This document shows, one piece after another, positions 1 through 9,293 of a stretch of 64,000 nt of DNA. The position numbers and the translations under genes were made by a program. The stretch covers positions 1 through 64,000 of the forward strand of contig NZ_JBMSDT010000024.1 of NCBI RefSeq assembly GCF_049445795.1, given 5' to 3'. Positions within the stretch are counted from its first letter, which is position 1. Each line of letters opens with the position of its first letter. The notes beneath the pieces are model-generated. The model had not been told where the DNA came from. It worked only from the letters and a program-made list of their open reading frames with translations, and did no database searches. This DNA comes from Larkinella sp049445795 (GTDB lineage Bacteria > Bacteroidota > Bacteroidia > Cytophagales > Spirosomataceae).

Positions 1-60
1 GGCTTGGGCTAGTTCCAGCACACTGAGACGGTGCTGAGCGAGTTTTTGATTAGCATTCAT
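1..60 (-). mobile_element. IS481-like transposase, N-terminal fragment (runs off the window)
   Basis: The minus strand opens an ATG at 58-60 and stays open to the window edge, giving 20 residues. The start (MNANQKLAQHRLSVLEL) resembles the beginning of IS481-family transposases, which open with a short helix-turn-helix stretch of this kind before the DDE integrase core. Only the first 20 codons are visible, so neither the catalytic domain nor the terminal repeats can be checked. It lies in an AT-rich stretch with other accessory-looking genes. It could also be a solitary helix-turn-helix protein. The family call comes from recalled similarity over a very short segment. Confidence 0.5.
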
Positions 61-98
61 TTTCTTGGTTTTATTCAAAGTTAAAAATACTAACTTTG

Positions 99-680
99 TC
101 AAGCAAGAAAGTTAAGAATACATTTAAAACCATCGGGCATTTCAGTGTGATAAGCACGGCCAGCAATACCAAGTGACGGTTCTATAAAAAGCCTATCTTT
201 AAAGAGTTTAATATGATAGCCAACTCGAAACGTGTTGAATATAATGAAACCGTTACCCACCTTATTACCGTTGTCATTCACAAATGTTTGCCACATAGGC
301 ATTACGTGTACTGCTGCGTAAAGACCTTTCCAAAAATACCGTTGATAAGCAAGACCAATACCATACTCACGGATATTGCCCGGAAATCTTTCTTCCGGCT
401 TTCCGTATGATTTGTTTAAAAAGGGGTTGATACCGAGTGGCCAGGAATGTTTCCAGGTTATTAGCTCAAGTGAAATTACATCTTTTCCTGTAATCCGATA
501 GCCTACATTGAGTTGAGCGAAACCAGGAGGATTCACTTTATCAAAATTACCCAATAAAAATACCGTGCTCCCAACGAACCACCGTTTGTATGTGCTGTCT
601 GTTTTGGCGTATTGTGCGTTGAGGTGGAGCGTACTTGTCATTAGGAAGACAAAACCGATGAATAAAATCTTCTTTTGCAT
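99..680 (-). CDS. Secreted outer-membrane beta-barrel-like hypothetical protein
   Basis: A 193-residue protein with a Sec signal peptide (MQKKILFIGFVFLMTS, cleavage probably after LNAQ). The ATG at 680 is preferred over the upstream one at 725 because it puts the hydrophobic segment directly at the N-terminus. The mature part alternates aromatic and polar residues (GYRITGKDVISLELITW, GLAYQRYFWKGLYAAVHV), as expected of amphipathic beta strands in a small outer membrane barrel. No enzyme motif is visible. A TAnnTTTG element lies at 709-716 upstream. Function is unknown, and the barrel assignment is inferred from strand-like patterning only. Confidence 0.6.
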   Translation of the reverse strand: MQKKILFIGFVFLMTSTLHLNAQYAKTDSTYKRWFVGSTVFLLGNFDKVNPPGFAQLNVGYRITGKDVISLELITWKHSWPLGINPFLNKSYGKPEERFPGNIREYGIGLAYQRYFWKGLYAAVHVMPMWQTFVNDNGNKVGNGFIIFNTFRVGYHIKLFKDRLFIEPSLGIAGRAYHTEMPDGFKCILNFLA

Positions 681-708
681 TTCTTTCTGCTTATGTGAAA
701 CGGTACGG

Positions 709-716
709 CAAAAGTA
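709..716 (-). promoter_or_regulatory. Putative Bacteroidota -7 promoter element (TACTTTTG)
   Basis: Read on the minus strand this is TACTTTTG, matching the Bacteroidota sigma-A -7 consensus TAnnTTTG, 28 bases before the ATG at 680. No convincing -33 TTG element is seen at the usual distance, so the call rests on the -7 match and its position. Confidence 0.4.
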
Positions 717-762
717 GATGGGCAATAGCCTTAAAACCGTTCACTTAAGTTAAGAAATGCAG

Positions 763-1344
763 TTACACCTTACTTTTTTCCAGAATTCTCGCTCGTAGTC
801 GGCTTAAAGATTGAGGTTTAATGCCTAAATAGCTCGCTAGTTGGTGCTGTGGCACACGTTGAATAAGGTCTGGTCTTTTTTGTAGCAGGTTAAAGTATCG
901 TTGTTCAGGGGAAGACGTTTTAAACGCGTCAAAGTCGATCCGTTGCTTGGCTAGAAGTTCCTCCGATAAGAGTTTGCACATGATGTCAAACTTTGGGAAT
1001 TTACTATTCACTTCTGCTTCCATTTCCGTATTGGAAACGGTCAGTATCGTGTCTTCGACACAACTTACATAGTAGTCGGACGGCGTTTTGCTGATGACAC
1101 AGGGAGGAGTCAACGCTTCCATTTCGGTGTAGAAAGCTGTTGTTTTTTCTTCACCATCGATGATGTAATAGGTCCGGATACAGCCTTTTAGAACAAAGTA
1201 ACTATCTTTCGATTTTTGTCCTTCTTTGAGTAACGCCGTCCCTTTCTTTACCGAGCGAAAGATGTCCACAGAAACGATGGCGTTCTTCTCCTCTTCTGTC
1301 AGCGAAACGTATTTTGATATAAAGTCAAATAGGATGTCTTGCAT
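763..1344 (-). CDS. Crp/Fnr-family transcriptional regulator
   Basis: A 193-residue cytoplasmic regulator. Residues about 10-115 form a cyclic-nucleotide-binding-type beta roll (KKGTALLKEGQKSKDSYFVL, then GCIRTYYI). The C-terminus holds a short winged helix-turn-helix (PQHQLASYLGIKPQSLSRLR) typical of the small Bacteroidota Crp/Fnr subgroup. The Fnr iron-sulfur cysteine cluster and the canonical cAMP-binding arginine-serine pair are not evident, so the ligand is unknown. It stands alone, with 82 bases to the next gene downstream, and no target is suggested by context. Family confidence is high, function low. Confidence 0.85.
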   Translation of the reverse strand: MQDILFDFISKYVSLTEEEKNAIVSVDIFRSVKKGTALLKEGQKSKDSYFVLKGCIRTYYIIDGEEKTTAFYTEMEALTPPCVISKTPSDYYVSCVEDTILTVSNTEMEAEVNSKFPKFDIMCKLLSEELLAKQRIDFDAFKTSSPEQRYFNLLQKRPDLIQRVPQHQLASYLGIKPQSLSRLRARILEKSKV

Positions 1345-1518
1345 TGGTTTTTAGGGGTAGTGTTTTCTGTGGTACTCGCCAATAATGTTCTGGTGCTTGG
1401 CGCAGTGGCTGATTTCGGAGCGCAATACTGTCGATACACTAAAAAGTTGATGCGATGTAGAATGTTCAGTTAACTATGTAAACCGCCATTGAACCAAATG
1501 CTTGTTAGCACCGGTTTT

Positions 1519-2277
1519 TTATTCCCATACTTTTTCAAATTTCAAGTTAAGGTCTGTCGGATGAGGATAGACAACAAAAATTGGTGTTTTTGGGAATTTT
1601 AATTCTTGAATTTCCAAAAGCATTTTGTATGCACTTTCATTCTCGTCAGGAATTTTGTGTCCAATGTAAATTGCTTTTATTGATTCTGGATAATATTCCA
1701 TTTCACGGTCATCACAGTTTAATTCAGCTATAATTCTCCATTCTTTTTCATAACTCCAATGTTTAAATTTTGTAGTCAATATGTAGTGGTAAGCAAATGG
1801 AAAATCTTTATTAATTTTAACTGGTATTTCTGGATATATTACTCTTGTCAATGTGTGTCGAATTATTTCAGATCTATTAAGCTTAATATCGATTTTTTTA
1901 CCGCAAAATTCAAGAGCAAAACCATTATAATTGTTCGTATAATGCGCCCACATCAGATGATTGTCAATAGTTTCAGAAAAAGAACAAACTCCTATATTAT
2001 TGAAATTATTTCTTTTTACCGTTTTCATACTGTCTAACTCTATAATATCTTTGGCTAAGTTTATATTACAGTCAAAAGGGTCGTTAAATTGTCCTGGATT
2101 TGCTAAATGAAAGTACGACCTTAAAAGTCCATCGATACTATAAAGATTTAAAGGGAAATATTTGAACAGCTTGTCAGTACTTTTTGATAACAATTCTCCA
2201 TGTTGATAATTGTCCCAGAGTTTAGTCTTGGAATTAAGTTTTAATTGGTATTCTCTGTCTATTATGAACTCATCCAT
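1519..2277 (-). CDS. DUF2971 domain-containing protein
   Basis: A 252-residue soluble protein with the DUF2971 signature: an early FKYF segment, a LANPGQFNDPFDCNIN block near residues 60-75, a SFSETIDNHLMWAHYTNNYNG block around residue 100-120, and the WSYEKEWRII motif near residue 175. DUF2971 proteins often sit in accessory islands and some defence loci, but their biochemical role is not established. The gene is clearly AT-richer than the flanking chromosome downstream of 2640, which fits acquisition by transfer. No partner gene is adjacent. Confidence 0.8.
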   Translation of the reverse strand: MDEFIIDREYQLKLNSKTKLWDNYQHGELLSKSTDKLFKYFPLNLYSIDGLLRSYFHLANPGQFNDPFDCNINLAKDIIELDSMKTVKRNNFNNIGVCSFSETIDNHLMWAHYTNNYNGFALEFCGKKIDIKLNRSEIIRHTLTRVIYPEIPVKINKDFPFAYHYILTTKFKHWSYEKEWRIIAELNCDDREMEYYPESIKAIYIGHKIPDENESAYKMLLEIQELKFPKTPIFVVYPHPTDLNLKFEKVWE

Positions 2278-2639
2278 AAAATTGGCGCTAACTCTTAAAT
2301 GTACGAATGTTTTGCAATATTTTCCGCTGTTTTTTAATATTTAAAATTTTTAAATATATTATTTAGGGTAAATCTAATCTTTTCATTACCTCATTTTTTA
2401 GTTTCAACGCACCAAGCGTATCTTAATGTTGTCATAGGTTTGTCGGCACTCTTGTGTACACGCTAGCTTCACCTTCAGATCGTTGTGTCCCGGAAGCTCC
2501 TGAATAGTGTTGCTATCAGTGCGGTTTTTAACCAATAAGGAGCAACGCCAGGCCGCAGACCGTCGTAAATTCTACTATCCGAGCCGGGTGATTTCGGGCG
2601 CGCCATCGGTATCAATGGATAAACAAACCATTGCATCCA
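2278..2639. other. Intergenic gap between divergent DUF2971 and thioredoxin genes
   Basis: The gap has two parts. Up to about 2400 it is very AT-rich and contains an all-AT palindrome at 2337-2357 (arms ATATTTAAA and TTTAAATAT). Beyond that, base composition rises sharply to the chromosomal norm. Open frames across 2475-2731 look like non-coding by-products with no recognisable domain. No clear -7/-33 pair was found for either gene. The composition step probably marks the edge of an acquired segment. Confidence 0.5.
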
Positions 2640-2981
2640 ATGACAACCGAAACAACCAAAGCGGTTTACGCAACCGATCAGAACTGGGAAGATCTTCTTC
2701 AAAAACCGGGTGTGCTGCTCGTCGATTTTAGCGCCGAATGGTGCCCGCCCTGCCGCCGACTCGAACCCATTATCCACGAATTAGCCGGGGATTTCGCCGG
2801 TTCGGCGACCGTCGCCACCGTCGATGTCGAAATGAACCCCGCCGTGACCGCCCGCTACAACGTCCGGAACATGCCGACGATCCTAGTTTTCAAAGATGGC
2901 CAATTGGTCAACCGGCAGGTTGGTTTTGCGACGAAACCGGTATTGACTAACTTGATTGAGAGCAGTTTACCGCTCAGTTAA
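2640..2981 (+). CDS. Thioredoxin (WCPPC active site)
   Basis: A 113-residue cytoplasmic thioredoxin fold. The redox motif is W34-C35-P36-P37-C38 in the context DFSAEWCPPC, and the cis-proline loop is NMPTILVF near residue 80. The Pro-Pro between the cysteines differs from the WCGPC of housekeeping thioredoxins, which is expected to shift redox potential or substrate choice. The ATG at 2640 is preferred to a TTG three codons upstream. There is no signal peptide, so this is not a TlpA/ResA-type periplasmic reductant. Its 3' end overlaps the convergent phosphatase gene by 8 bases. Confidence 0.92.
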   Translation: MTTETTKAVYATDQNWEDLLQKPGVLLVDFSAEWCPPCRRLEPIIHELAGDFAGSATVATVDVEMNPAVTARYNVRNMPTILVFKDGQLVNRQVGFATKPVLTNLIESSLPLS

Positions 2982-3486
2982 ACGTTTCGACGCTGGCTTC
3001 GGCCGTGCCGTCGGGTCGGATCACCAGTTTGAAGAGATGCTGATAGTCCTCTTTGCCAATCTTTTTCAGCGGGGGAGTCGCTCCGGCGTTGCGGATGATG
3101 GGCAGAATGTTGTCGCCGTGGCCGCAGAACAGCAGCGTTTTGCCCTTTTCCCGCGTCAGAATCTGCCGGATGGCGTCGTAATCATGCCATTGATAGGTCT
3201 GTATCGTCAGGCTCCTGGCATCGGCAAGGGGCTTGACGGTGTTGATGTTCCGTTGAAAAGGTGTGCTGTAAACCGCGTCAAACTCCACCGAAGCCAACCG
3301 TTCGGCCAGGTGCTGCGCCCGAACCACGCCCGCCGGGGCCAGGGGCGGGTTGCTGTCTGTGGAGTCGGTTTGCACTTTTTCGGCGTGACGAACCAGGTAA
3401 ACCGTCGTCGTTTGGGTGTTGTCAGATTGGCAGGCGGTGAAGCCCAGCCCGATCAACAGCGTCAGAAAAAGATAGATGCGTTTCAT
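2974..3486 (-). CDS. Histidine phosphatase (phosphoglycerate mutase-like) lipoprotein
   Basis: A 170-residue protein with a lipoprotein signal peptide ending in the lipobox FTAC (Cys19). The histidine phosphatase motif RHAEK follows at residues 33-37, with His34 as the expected phospho-acceptor. A second catalytic histidine appears in CGHGDN around residue 120. The domain is short and SixA-like, so a phosphohistidine or small phosphoester substrate is possible, but nothing in the sequence identifies it. The lipobox implies periplasmic or outer membrane anchoring. It lies 18 bases downstream of the efflux adaptor gene on the same strand and could be read through from that operon. Confidence 0.85.
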   Translation of the reverse strand: MKRIYLFLTLLIGLGFTACQSDNTQTTTVYLVRHAEKVQTDSTDSNPPLAPAGVVRAQHLAERLASVEFDAVYSTPFQRNINTVKPLADARSLTIQTYQWHDYDAIRQILTREKGKTLLFCGHGDNILPIIRNAGATPPLKKIGKEDYQHLFKLVIRPDGTAEASVETFN

Positions 3487-3504
3487 CGAAGTAACTAAGT
3501 TGAT

Positions 3505-4602
3505 TTAACGAACGACAGCAATGACGGTCTGGTCTGGTTTTCGTTCTTCATTCGCCGATTTCAACACCGTATCCTGCTCCGCCAGCGCGCCGAAGACTTC
3601 CTGTTTGTCGCCGACGCCAAAACCGGTGCTGACATCGACCCACTCGGTTTTGCCGTTTTTCACCCGAATCACAAATTTGCGCTCCTGCGACGTAACCACC
3701 GCCGAGGGCGGCACCAGAAACGAGGAACCGGCACGGTTCAGGCCCAGTTTGGCGTCGGCAAACATCCCGGCTTTCAGTTCGCCGGAAGGGTTGTTCACGC
3801 GAAATTCCCACAATTCGGTGCGGGTTTGCGGGTCGATGGTTTCGGCTTTCCGGAAGAGTGTTCCGCTGAAGGTCCGGCCCGGAAACGCCTTGACCTGGAA
3901 GGCAAGCTGCTGGCTAGGCAACCGACTGCCGGTGAGCGCTTCCGGAATTGAAACCCGCAGCCGTAGGATCGCATTGTTTTCTATTTCTAGAATGGACTGC
4001 GTTGTGCCGACTAACGCGCCGGGATCGACGGTTCGCCGGGTGACGATGCCGGAAAACGGGGCCGTGATGGTCAGATACGCCTGTTGATCCCGTTGTGCCC
4101 GCAGGATTTGCTGGGCGGCCGTCCAGCCCGCGCTGTCGGCCCGCATCTGGTTCCGGGCGGCTTCGACTTCCCGCACGGAAACCGCTCCGGCGCCCTGCCG
4201 GGCGGCCGATAACCGCCGGTACAAATCCTGGCTGTTCTGGTAGCGAACCAGGGCGGTTTGGACATTGGCTTCCGTTTCGGCGACGCGGGCGACGAGTTCC
4301 GGCGCATCGACTACGGCCAATACCTGCCCCTGACGCACCCGGGAACCAATGTCCACCGAAATCCGGCGAAGGTAGCCCGGCACTTTGGCGAACAACTGCA
4401 CCCGTTCCAGCGGCAGGAGTTCGGCGGGCAAAGTGACCTCTTTCTGAACGGATTCGGATTTTAAGACCAAAACCGGCACTGAGTCGGGCCGGCTGGGACT
4501 GGCCGAGGTGGTGGGGGTGTTGGTGGACGGGGCGTTGCAACCGAGCAGCCACCCCGTCAGGTACAACGAGCAAAAGAAGGTGATAGAACGGAATACGAAC
4601 AT
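3505..4602 (-). CDS. RND efflux periplasmic adaptor (membrane fusion protein), lipoprotein
   Basis: A 365-residue membrane fusion protein linking the RND pump to its outer membrane channel. The ATG at 4602 is chosen because it lies 10 bases after the pump stop codon and opens a lipoprotein signal with lipobox LLGC; the upstream in-frame extension would overlap the pump. After the lipid anchor come a biotinyl-lipoyl-like segment (VRQGQVLAVVDAPEL), an alpha-hairpin rich in Ala, Arg and Gln, the second lipoyl half (ITAPFSGIVTRRTVDPGALV), and a beta-barrel/MP domain (GMFADAKLGL). It is the last gene of a three-gene efflux operon. Confidence 0.93.
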   Translation of the reverse strand: MFVFRSITFFCSLYLTGWLLGCNAPSTNTPTTSASPSRPDSVPVLVLKSESVQKEVTLPAELLPLERVQLFAKVPGYLRRISVDIGSRVRQGQVLAVVDAPELVARVAETEANVQTALVRYQNSQDLYRRLSAARQGAGAVSVREVEAARNQMRADSAGWTAAQQILRAQRDQQAYLTITAPFSGIVTRRTVDPGALVGTTQSILEIENNAILRLRVSIPEALTGSRLPSQQLAFQVKAFPGRTFSGTLFRKAETIDPQTRTELWEFRVNNPSGELKAGMFADAKLGLNRAGSSFLVPPSAVVTSQERKFVIRVKNGKTEWVDVSTGFGVGDKQEVFGALAEQDTVLKSANEERKPDQTVIAVVR

Positions 4603-4612
4603 GGCCGGTGAG

Positions 4613-7600
4613 TTAGAGAGACGGAAGCGTTGAATCATAGGATGAACTGGTCGGGTCACTCGGGTCGAGCGAGACGCTGTGGGCGTTTCGGCTACCAATC
4701 GCCCCTTGATACACCAGCGGCAACAGCAGGAGGGTTACGGGCGTCGAAATCAGCAAGCCACCGATGACGGCGATGCCGAGCGGGGCGGTTTGTTCACCAC
4801 TTTCGCCCAGGCCGCTGGCCATCGGAATCATCCCGGCAATCATCGCCAGCGTGGTCATCAGAATCGGCCGGAGCCGGGTGGTCGCACCGGTTAAAGCCGC
4901 ATCGCCGGGTGCCCGGAGTCGGACGGTTTCGGCATTGGTTACCAGTAAAATAGCGTTCGAAATGGCAACGCCCAGCGCCATGATGCACCCCATGAACGAT
5001 TGAATATTCAGGGTTTGCCCGGTCAGCAACAGCAACCCCAGCGAACCGACCAACACCGCCGGAACCGTGGAGAGGGCGACCAGAGCGAGCCGGAACGACT
5101 GGAAATTGGCCGCCAGCAGCAGGAAAATGACACCAATCGCCAGCGCCAGGCCGGTTTGTAATTCGCCCAGCGTTTGGGCCAGCAATTCGGCCTGCCCGCG
5201 CAGGTTGATTTTCAGTCCTTTCGGCAACTCTCCCAAACCGGCAATCTGCTGCTGAATGTCGGAAACCGCCCGACCCAAATCCTGACCCTGGACGTTGGCG
5301 GTCAGGGTGACAAACCGTTGCTGGTTCAGCCGGTCGTACTCGCCGACGGTATTGACCCGCTTCCAGTCGGCCACTTCCCGCAGCGTGACACCCGCCGGGG
5401 AACGGTTGCCCGAAGCCGCCCGCCCGGACCGAATCAGCGTCTGTTCAATGGCTTCGGGCTGGGTCAGGAGGTAAGGCGGTATGTCGATCTGGACCTGATA
5501 CGCGTTGCCCGCGGCCTGATCGATCCAGTAATTGGGTTGCACAAACCGGCTCGACGAGGTGGCCGTCACGAGCGACTGCCCGATTTCGCCCGCCGTCAGG
5601 CCCAGTTGTCCGGCCTTCACCCGATCGATGGTCACTTGCAGGCTCGGATAGTCCAACGGGGTTGTAATCTGCACATCGCGCAGGTAGGGAATGGCGTTCA
5701 GGCGTTGTTGCAGGCGGGTCGCCACCTGTCGGCCATCGGCCAGGTTTTTGCCGACTACCGCAATTTCGATGGGGTTCGTGGAGCCGAGGTTGATCACCTG
5801 ATCGACCAGATTGCCCGGTTCGAACGATAACCGCAACGTCGGCAGCGTCCGGCGCATTTCATCCCGGAGCCGCTCGGCAAACTCGCGGTAGGGGACGGCC
5901 GATTGATTAGTCAGATTGACCTTCAAAACCGCTTCCTGCGGACCACTGGTCCAGAGGTAAATGGTGTTGATGGGGTAACTCGACGGCTGAGTTCCGACAA
6001 ACGCCGACGAAATGGCGACTCCGCCCGGTCCGGCGATGGTGTGAATGGCGCTCAGAACCTGCTGCGTCGCGCTTTCGGTCCGTTCCAGTCGGGTTCCGGT
6101 GGGCAATCGTAGCCGTACCTGAAACTGGTTGGTATTGGCACGTGGAAAAATGTCGGTCCCCAATACGCTAAACAAAACCGCCGTCAGCAGAATAGCCACC
6201 AGCGTGTAAACCGGAATAATCCACCGTCGTTGGTTCAGCAAACCGCTTAAGCTGCGTTGAAACCGGGTCTGAAAACGCGAGAAGCGGCCTTCCCGGTGTT
6301 GCGTTGTCGTTTCGTTCAACCAATAGTTGGCTAAGATGGGCACCAGCGTCTGCGAAAGCAGAAATGACGCAATCATCGAAAAACCGACGGCCAGTGAGAG
6401 CGGTAGAAACAGGGCGTGGGGGACGCCCGTCATGAACAACGCGGGGACAAAAACCGCCAGGATGCTAAGCAAAATCAGGAGTTTTGGCCCGGCAATTTCG
6501 CGGCAGGCTTGCCAGATGGCCACAGATTTGGGTTGTCCTTCTTCCAAATGCCGGTGAATGTTTTCAATGGTTACTGTGGCTTCGTCCACCAGAATGCCGA
6601 CGGCCAGGGCCAGCCCGCTCAGGGTCATGATGTTGAGCGTCTGGCCGGTTAGGTATAACCCGATCACGCCCGACAGAATCGCCAGTGGGATCGTCACGAC
6701 CACGATAGCCGCGCTTCGGGCGTCGCGCAAAAACAACAGCACCATCAGTCCGGTCAGCAAAGCACCCAGACTGCCTTCGATCAGCAGGTTCTTCAACGCG
6801 TTGATCACATAGCCTGATTGATCGAATTCGTACGAAACCTTGATGTCGTCGGGAATGGCGGCCTGCATGTCGGGCAGGGCTTTCTTGACGGCCTGAACCA
6901 CCTGCCAGGTGGAGGCATCGGCCCGCTTCGACACGTTCAGATACACCGAGCGTTTGCCGTTGATGAGCGCATAACCCGTCGTGATGTCTGAGCCTAATTC
7001 GACCCGCGCCAGATCCCGGACGTACACCGCTGGTCCGGAACCGGTTTGCACCGGGATGGTTTCCAACTCCCGGATGTTGTCGACCATCGTGTTGAGGGGC
7101 GTCGTCAGCGTTTGATCTCCGACCCGCAGGTTTCCGGCCGGGCTGACGGTGTTGCCTTTTGTAATGGCGGCAATTAGTTCATCGGGCGAGATGTTGTAAC
7201 TCCGTAACCGTTCGGGATCGGCCCGGATCAGCACCGACTTCTGGTTGCCGCCAAACGGGGGCGGGGCCGAAACGCCGGGGAGCGTCGAGAACATCGGCCG
7301 GACTTTGAACAACGCCAAATCCTGAATTTCGCCCAGCGAGCGCGTATCGCAGGTAAAAACCAACTGCCCGACGGGCACGCTTCCGGCATCGTAGCGGGCC
7401 ACAAACGGCGGCACGGTTCCGGGTGGCATGAACGCCCGCGATCGGTTGACATAGCCAACCACTTCGCCCATCGCCTGCGCCATGTCGGTGCCTTCGTGAA
7501 ACTGGATTTTGACCAGCGAAACGCCCTGCACCGACTTGCTTTCTACGTACTTGACGCCGGTTACGTAGAGAAAATGGTATTCGTAATAGGACGTAATGAG

Positions 7601-7786
7601 CGCTTCCACCTGCTGGGGCGACAAACCGCCGTAGGGTTGGGCGACGTAGATGGTCGGCAGGCTGAGATTGGGGAAAATATCGATGGGCATTTTCCGGATC
7701 GTCAGCACCGACGCGCCCACGAGGCCAATCAGGGCCACCAGCACGGTAATGGGTCGGCGAAGGGCCTGTTGAATGAGTCGAAGCAT
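4613..7786 (-). CDS. RND-family efflux pump, inner membrane transporter
   Basis: A 1057-residue proton-driven RND transporter, the usual length of the family. It starts with a cytoplasmic/TM1 segment (RRPITVLVALIGLVGA) and has two large periplasmic loops. Two clusters of membrane helices include the GILVDEATVTIENIHRHLE segment, with the conserved acidic residues of proton relay helix TM4. The second repeat ends near GMIPMASGLGESGEQ. It looks closer to the HAE1/cation-efflux-like group common in Bacteroidota than to a specific AcrB, so the substrate is not assigned. It is the middle gene of the operon, 3 bases after the TolC-like gene and 10 before the adaptor. Confidence 0.95.
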   Translation of the reverse strand: MLRLIQQALRRPITVLVALIGLVGASVLTIRKMPIDIFPNLSLPTIYVAQPYGGLSPQQVEALITSYYEYHFLYVTGVKYVESKSVQGVSLVKIQFHEGTDMAQAMGEVVGYVNRSRAFMPPGTVPPFVARYDAGSVPVGQLVFTCDTRSLGEIQDLALFKVRPMFSTLPGVSAPPPFGGNQKSVLIRADPERLRSYNISPDELIAAITKGNTVSPAGNLRVGDQTLTTPLNTMVDNIRELETIPVQTGSGPAVYVRDLARVELGSDITTGYALINGKRSVYLNVSKRADASTWQVVQAVKKALPDMQAAIPDDIKVSYEFDQSGYVINALKNLLIEGSLGALLTGLMVLLFLRDARSAAIVVVTIPLAILSGVIGLYLTGQTLNIMTLSGLALAVGILVDEATVTIENIHRHLEEGQPKSVAIWQACREIAGPKLLILLSILAVFVPALFMTGVPHALFLPLSLAVGFSMIASFLLSQTLVPILANYWLNETTTQHREGRFSRFQTRFQRSLSGLLNQRRWIIPVYTLVAILLTAVLFSVLGTDIFPRANTNQFQVRLRLPTGTRLERTESATQQVLSAIHTIAGPGGVAISSAFVGTQPSSYPINTIYLWTSGPQEAVLKVNLTNQSAVPYREFAERLRDEMRRTLPTLRLSFEPGNLVDQVINLGSTNPIEIAVVGKNLADGRQVATRLQQRLNAIPYLRDVQITTPLDYPSLQVTIDRVKAGQLGLTAGEIGQSLVTATSSSRFVQPNYWIDQAAGNAYQVQIDIPPYLLTQPEAIEQTLIRSGRAASGNRSPAGVTLREVADWKRVNTVGEYDRLNQQRFVTLTANVQGQDLGRAVSDIQQQIAGLGELPKGLKINLRGQAELLAQTLGELQTGLALAIGVIFLLLAANFQSFRLALVALSTVPAVLVGSLGLLLLTGQTLNIQSFMGCIMALGVAISNAILLVTNAETVRLRAPGDAALTGATTRLRPILMTTLAMIAGMIPMASGLGESGEQTAPLGIAVIGGLLISTPVTLLLLPLVYQGAIGSRNAHSVSLDPSDPTSSSYDSTLPSL

Positions 7787-7789
7787 GGG

Positions 7790-9196
7790 TTACAGGGCCT
7801 GAAGAAAAGGGGTTAGGGTTCCGGTTGCGTAGGATTCAAGCAGCAAACTCCGCCAGACAGCGAGCACGGCGGCTTTTTGGTCGGTTTCGGCTCGCAGCAG
7901 GGTGTACTGGGCCTGAAGAACGTCGGTTAGATTGACCAAACCGGAACGGTACCGCAGTTCCAGACCCGTCAGGGCCTGCCGGGCTGCTGCCACTTGCCGG
8001 GGCAGTTGTCGGGCCACGGCTTCGGCCTGCTGGCGGAGTAGTGTCGCCGACCGACGCTGGCTGCCGAGCGTCAACTGGGTTTGGGCCAGTTGCTCGGCAG
8101 CGGCCCGAATCCGGAAATCCTGTTGCGTGAGCAGAGCCGACCGTTCGGCACCCCGGAGTAAAGGCCAGGCCAGGTGGACCCCCGCGCCGTAGTTGTACCG
8201 GCTGAAGAGCAGCCCGTCGGCAAACTGTACGTCGCCCCGGTAATCAATGCCGGAGCCCCGCGCGTAGGCCGTCCCCCAGAAAGTCAGTTTGGGCCGGTAT
8301 TGATGCCGAATCTGGTCGATGCGGGCGGTTTCGACGGAAATCCGACTTTGGAAAATCCGTTCGGTCGGGTGGGGTCCGTCCGTGGGTGCTGTCGCTGAGG
8401 CCGGTGTTCGGGTCAAGAGTAAGGTGTCGGTCAGGATCAGGGCGGTATCGGGTCGGGCCAGCCACTCGGCTAGCCGGATTCGGGCGGCTTCGGCCTGCGC
8501 CCGGGCGTTGATCTGCTCGGTTTCAGCCCGCGAAAGCTCGGTGACCGTCAGCGCCGTATCGACTTCAGGGCGTAATCCCTGGACAACCAGCGCTTTCACC
8601 TGCCGCAGCAGCGAATCGACCCGGGCGGTATTTTGGGCGGTTATTTTGACCAACTCCTGTCCGAGCAGCGCGTCCAGATACGCTCCGGCGGTGGCGACCT
8701 GAATGCGCAGTTGCTCGTCGGTTTCCTCGGCCAGCCGGGCGTTCAGCTCCGCTTCGGCCACCGCCAGCCGGCTATCGAGCGCGCCAAACGTAAACGGCGA
8801 CCAGTTCAGCAAGCCGCCGAGGGCTGTGCCGGTGACCGGCGAAAAGTTGTTGCCGGTGGAGGGCGGTCCGCTGATCGGCAGGATTCCGGTGGGATAGAAC
8901 ATCCCGGTCAGGTTGTTGTACGTCGCCACGTTGGCTTGGGCGGTGGCATCCAGGGTCGGGAGCCGGGCGGTTTTCAGAATCCGGCTTTGCTGCCGGGCGG
9001 CTGCGGTTTCATACTGCCGGGCTTTCAGGGAAGGAGAACGTTGGAGATAGTCCTGTACCAGCAGCCGCAGTTGGGAGGGCGGTTGGGCCAGCAAGGGGCA
9101 CAAACTCAGCAGCCAACCCAGGCCAGTCAGGAGACGTTTCAGAGGTACAGAAGGGGGCACGGGTGTTTTTGGGTTATCATCAGGAATACCGGCCAC
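7790..9196 (-). CDS. TolC-family outer membrane efflux channel
   Basis: A 468-residue outer membrane factor that completes the tripartite efflux complex. A signal segment (LLTGLGWLLSLCPLLAQ) is followed by two repeated OEP domains of long coiled-coil helices (YETAAARQQSRILKTARLP and AAARQALTGLELRYRSGLVN). The sequence GLVNLTDVLQAQYTLL is the typical second-repeat signature. The start at 9196 leaves an unusually long polar N-region before the hydrophobic core; a shorter start at a non-ATG codon is possible. It is the first gene of the efflux operon and is divergent from the AraC regulator at 9294. Confidence 0.92.
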   Translation of the reverse strand: MAGIPDDNPKTPVPPSVPLKRLLTGLGWLLSLCPLLAQPPSQLRLLVQDYLQRSPSLKARQYETAAARQQSRILKTARLPTLDATAQANVATYNNLTGMFYPTGILPISGPPSTGNNFSPVTGTALGGLLNWSPFTFGALDSRLAVAEAELNARLAEETDEQLRIQVATAGAYLDALLGQELVKITAQNTARVDSLLRQVKALVVQGLRPEVDTALTVTELSRAETEQINARAQAEAARIRLAEWLARPDTALILTDTLLLTRTPASATAPTDGPHPTERIFQSRISVETARIDQIRHQYRPKLTFWGTAYARGSGIDYRGDVQFADGLLFSRYNYGAGVHLAWPLLRGAERSALLTQQDFRIRAAAEQLAQTQLTLGSQRRSATLLRQQAEAVARQLPRQVAAARQALTGLELRYRSGLVNLTDVLQAQYTLLRAETDQKAAVLAVWRSLLLESYATGTLTPFLQAL

Positions 9197-9248
9197 AAAT
9201 TTATCGGGATAAAGCCTAGTGAAATGGTATGGATTAGCTTGTCTTTGG

Positions 9249-9256
9249 TATATTTG
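9249..9256 (+). promoter_or_regulatory. Putative -7 element (TATATTTG) for the AraC regulator
   Basis: TATATTTG matches the Bacteroidota -7 consensus TAnnTTTG and lies 37 bases before the ATG at 9294, in the short divergent gap between the efflux operon and the regulator. No clear -33 TTG at the expected spacing was seen. Confidence 0.38.
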
Positions 9257-9293
9257 AAAACTAAACCTAAATTCCGGCTATTTAAAACCGCTC

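Noticed and set aside
2475..2777. Open frames on both strands before thioredoxin
   Set aside because: They overlap the thioredoxin start and have no coding signature.
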